A DNA stretch of 49,970 nucleotides. Source: Hymenobacter frigidus (lineage in GTDB: Bacteria; Bacteroidota; Bacteroidia; Cytophagales; Hymenobacteraceae). Where the stretch lies: positions 1 to 49,970 of the forward strand of contig NZ_BMGY01000034.1 of assembly GCF_014640435.1 (NCBI RefSeq), in the 5' to 3' direction. The notes beneath the pieces are model-generated. The model saw only the letters and a program-made list of their open reading frames with translations. It did no database searches and was not told where the DNA came from. This document shows positions 49,491 to 49,970 of this stretch, piece after piece; position 1 is the stretch's first letter; the number at the start of each line of letters is the position of its first letter. Made by a program: the position numbers and the translations under genes.

Positions 49491-49970
49491 CTACCGGGCC
49501 CCGGCGGCGGCGGCGGCGGCCAGTACGGCGCTGCGCATTTCTTCGGGTGAGGTGTTTTTGACGAGGTAGCTGTGGGCCCCCTCGGCCAGCACGGTACTCA
49601 CCAGCGAAGGGTCGTCGTGCATGGAAATGATGACCACGCGCACCGCGGGGAACTGCGTGCGGAGCAGGCGGGTCGTTTGCAGGCCGTCGAGGATGGGCAT
49701 TTGCATGTCCATCAGCACCACGTTGGGGCTGCTGCCCTGGTCCAGGAGCTCCAGGAGCTCCTGGCCGTTGCCAGCTTCGCACACCACTTCAATGCCCGCG
49801 TAGCCGCTAAGCAGCGCCCGCAGGCCTTTGCGAAAGAGAATGTGGTCGTCGACGATGGCCAGGCGGACGGGGCCTGCTGCAGTAGCAGAAGTAGGGTTGG
49901 GGGTCAGAGCAACCGCACTATGTGGTGGGCTGGCAAAGTGCTGCCAGGAGGCGTTCGAGAAAGGGTTCGT
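49491..49970 (-). CDS. Response-regulator receiver protein without output domain (5' end outside window)
   Basis: The frame is open from the window edge. A variable segment (about 40 residues, SNASWQHFASPPHSAVALTP) precedes the receiver domain. The receiver shows RLAIVDDHILFRKGLRALL with the acidic pair, VVLMDMQMPILDGL with the phospho-accepting Asp, VVIISMHDDPS and SYLVKNTSPEEM with the conserved Lys. This matches NarL/FixJ-type receivers. It stops after 14 more residues (RSAVLAAAAAAGAR), so no LuxR-type DNA-binding domain follows. A terminator is close behind. The upstream start lies beyond the window or is unclear. Confidence 0.85.
   Translation of the reverse strand, partial: TNPFSNASWQHFASPPHSAVALTPNPTSATAAGPVRLAIVDDHILFRKGLRALLSGYAGIEVVCEAGNGQELLELLDQGSSPNVVLMDMQMPILDGLQTTRLLRTQFPAVRVVIISMHDDPSLVSTVLAEGAHSYLVKNTSPEEMRSAVLAAAAAAGAR

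Overview
The window looks like chromosomal DNA of a Bacteroidota member, most likely Hymenobacter or a close relative. The base composition is GC-rich. Several genes are preceded by the Bacteroidota -7 promoter element TAnnTTTG. A large secreted protein ends in a type IX secretion (T9SS) sorting tail. Many gene gaps carry long inverted repeats. The genus is inferred from general knowledge and was not tested by any search.

Layout. 0.1-9.2 kb holds a YtxH-like protein, lysyl-tRNA synthetase, an unrecognised 362-aa protein, a Prc/Tsp-type processing protease, a glycine-rich stress protein, a small unknown protein and proline dehydrogenase. 9.3-13.7 kb is a shikimate-pathway block: a DAHP synthase/chorismate mutase fusion, aroB and aroA, with a lipocalin-like lipoprotein gene inserted on the other strand. 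13.7-23.3 kb is a run of minus-strand housekeeping genes: a metal-receptor-fold binding protein, an M42 aminopeptidase, an acyl-CoA carboxylase beta subunit, an oligopeptidase-B-like protease, ClpC and a WbqC-like protein. 23.6-31.5 kb holds a secreted protein overlapping a lipid A-type acyltransferase, a decayed SHOCT-domain gene, tsaC, mltG, a hotdog thioesterase and a YihY/BrkB membrane protein. 31.6-31.9 kb has two tRNA-Ser genes (CGA and TGA). 32-39.6 kb has a helical unknown protein, a phospholipase-C-like secreted protein and an 1829-aa modular T9SS protein. 39.7-46.0 kb is an RND efflux operon on the minus strand (adaptor, pump, outer-membrane factor) with a four-helix-bundle gene lodged between adaptor and pump. 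46.1-50 kb holds an alkyltransferase-like protein, a secreted unknown protein, a degenerate ISAs1-type element abutting the 3' end of a TonB-dependent receptor gene, and a response-regulator receiver protein cut by the window edge.

The features that go beyond ordinary annotation are non-coding. Eight inverted repeats of one family (core GTCATnCnGAGC) lie between 0.8 and 30.5 kb. In each copy the two arms match each other far better than different copies match one another. There is also a perfect spacerless 68-bp palindrome, an AT-rich 30-bp inverted repeat between the two tRNAs, and a four-helix-bundle gene bracketed by near-identical AT-rich repeats. No CRISPR array, prophage, rRNA or recognisable defence operon was seen. 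All functional calls come from reading motifs by eye; no database search was run.
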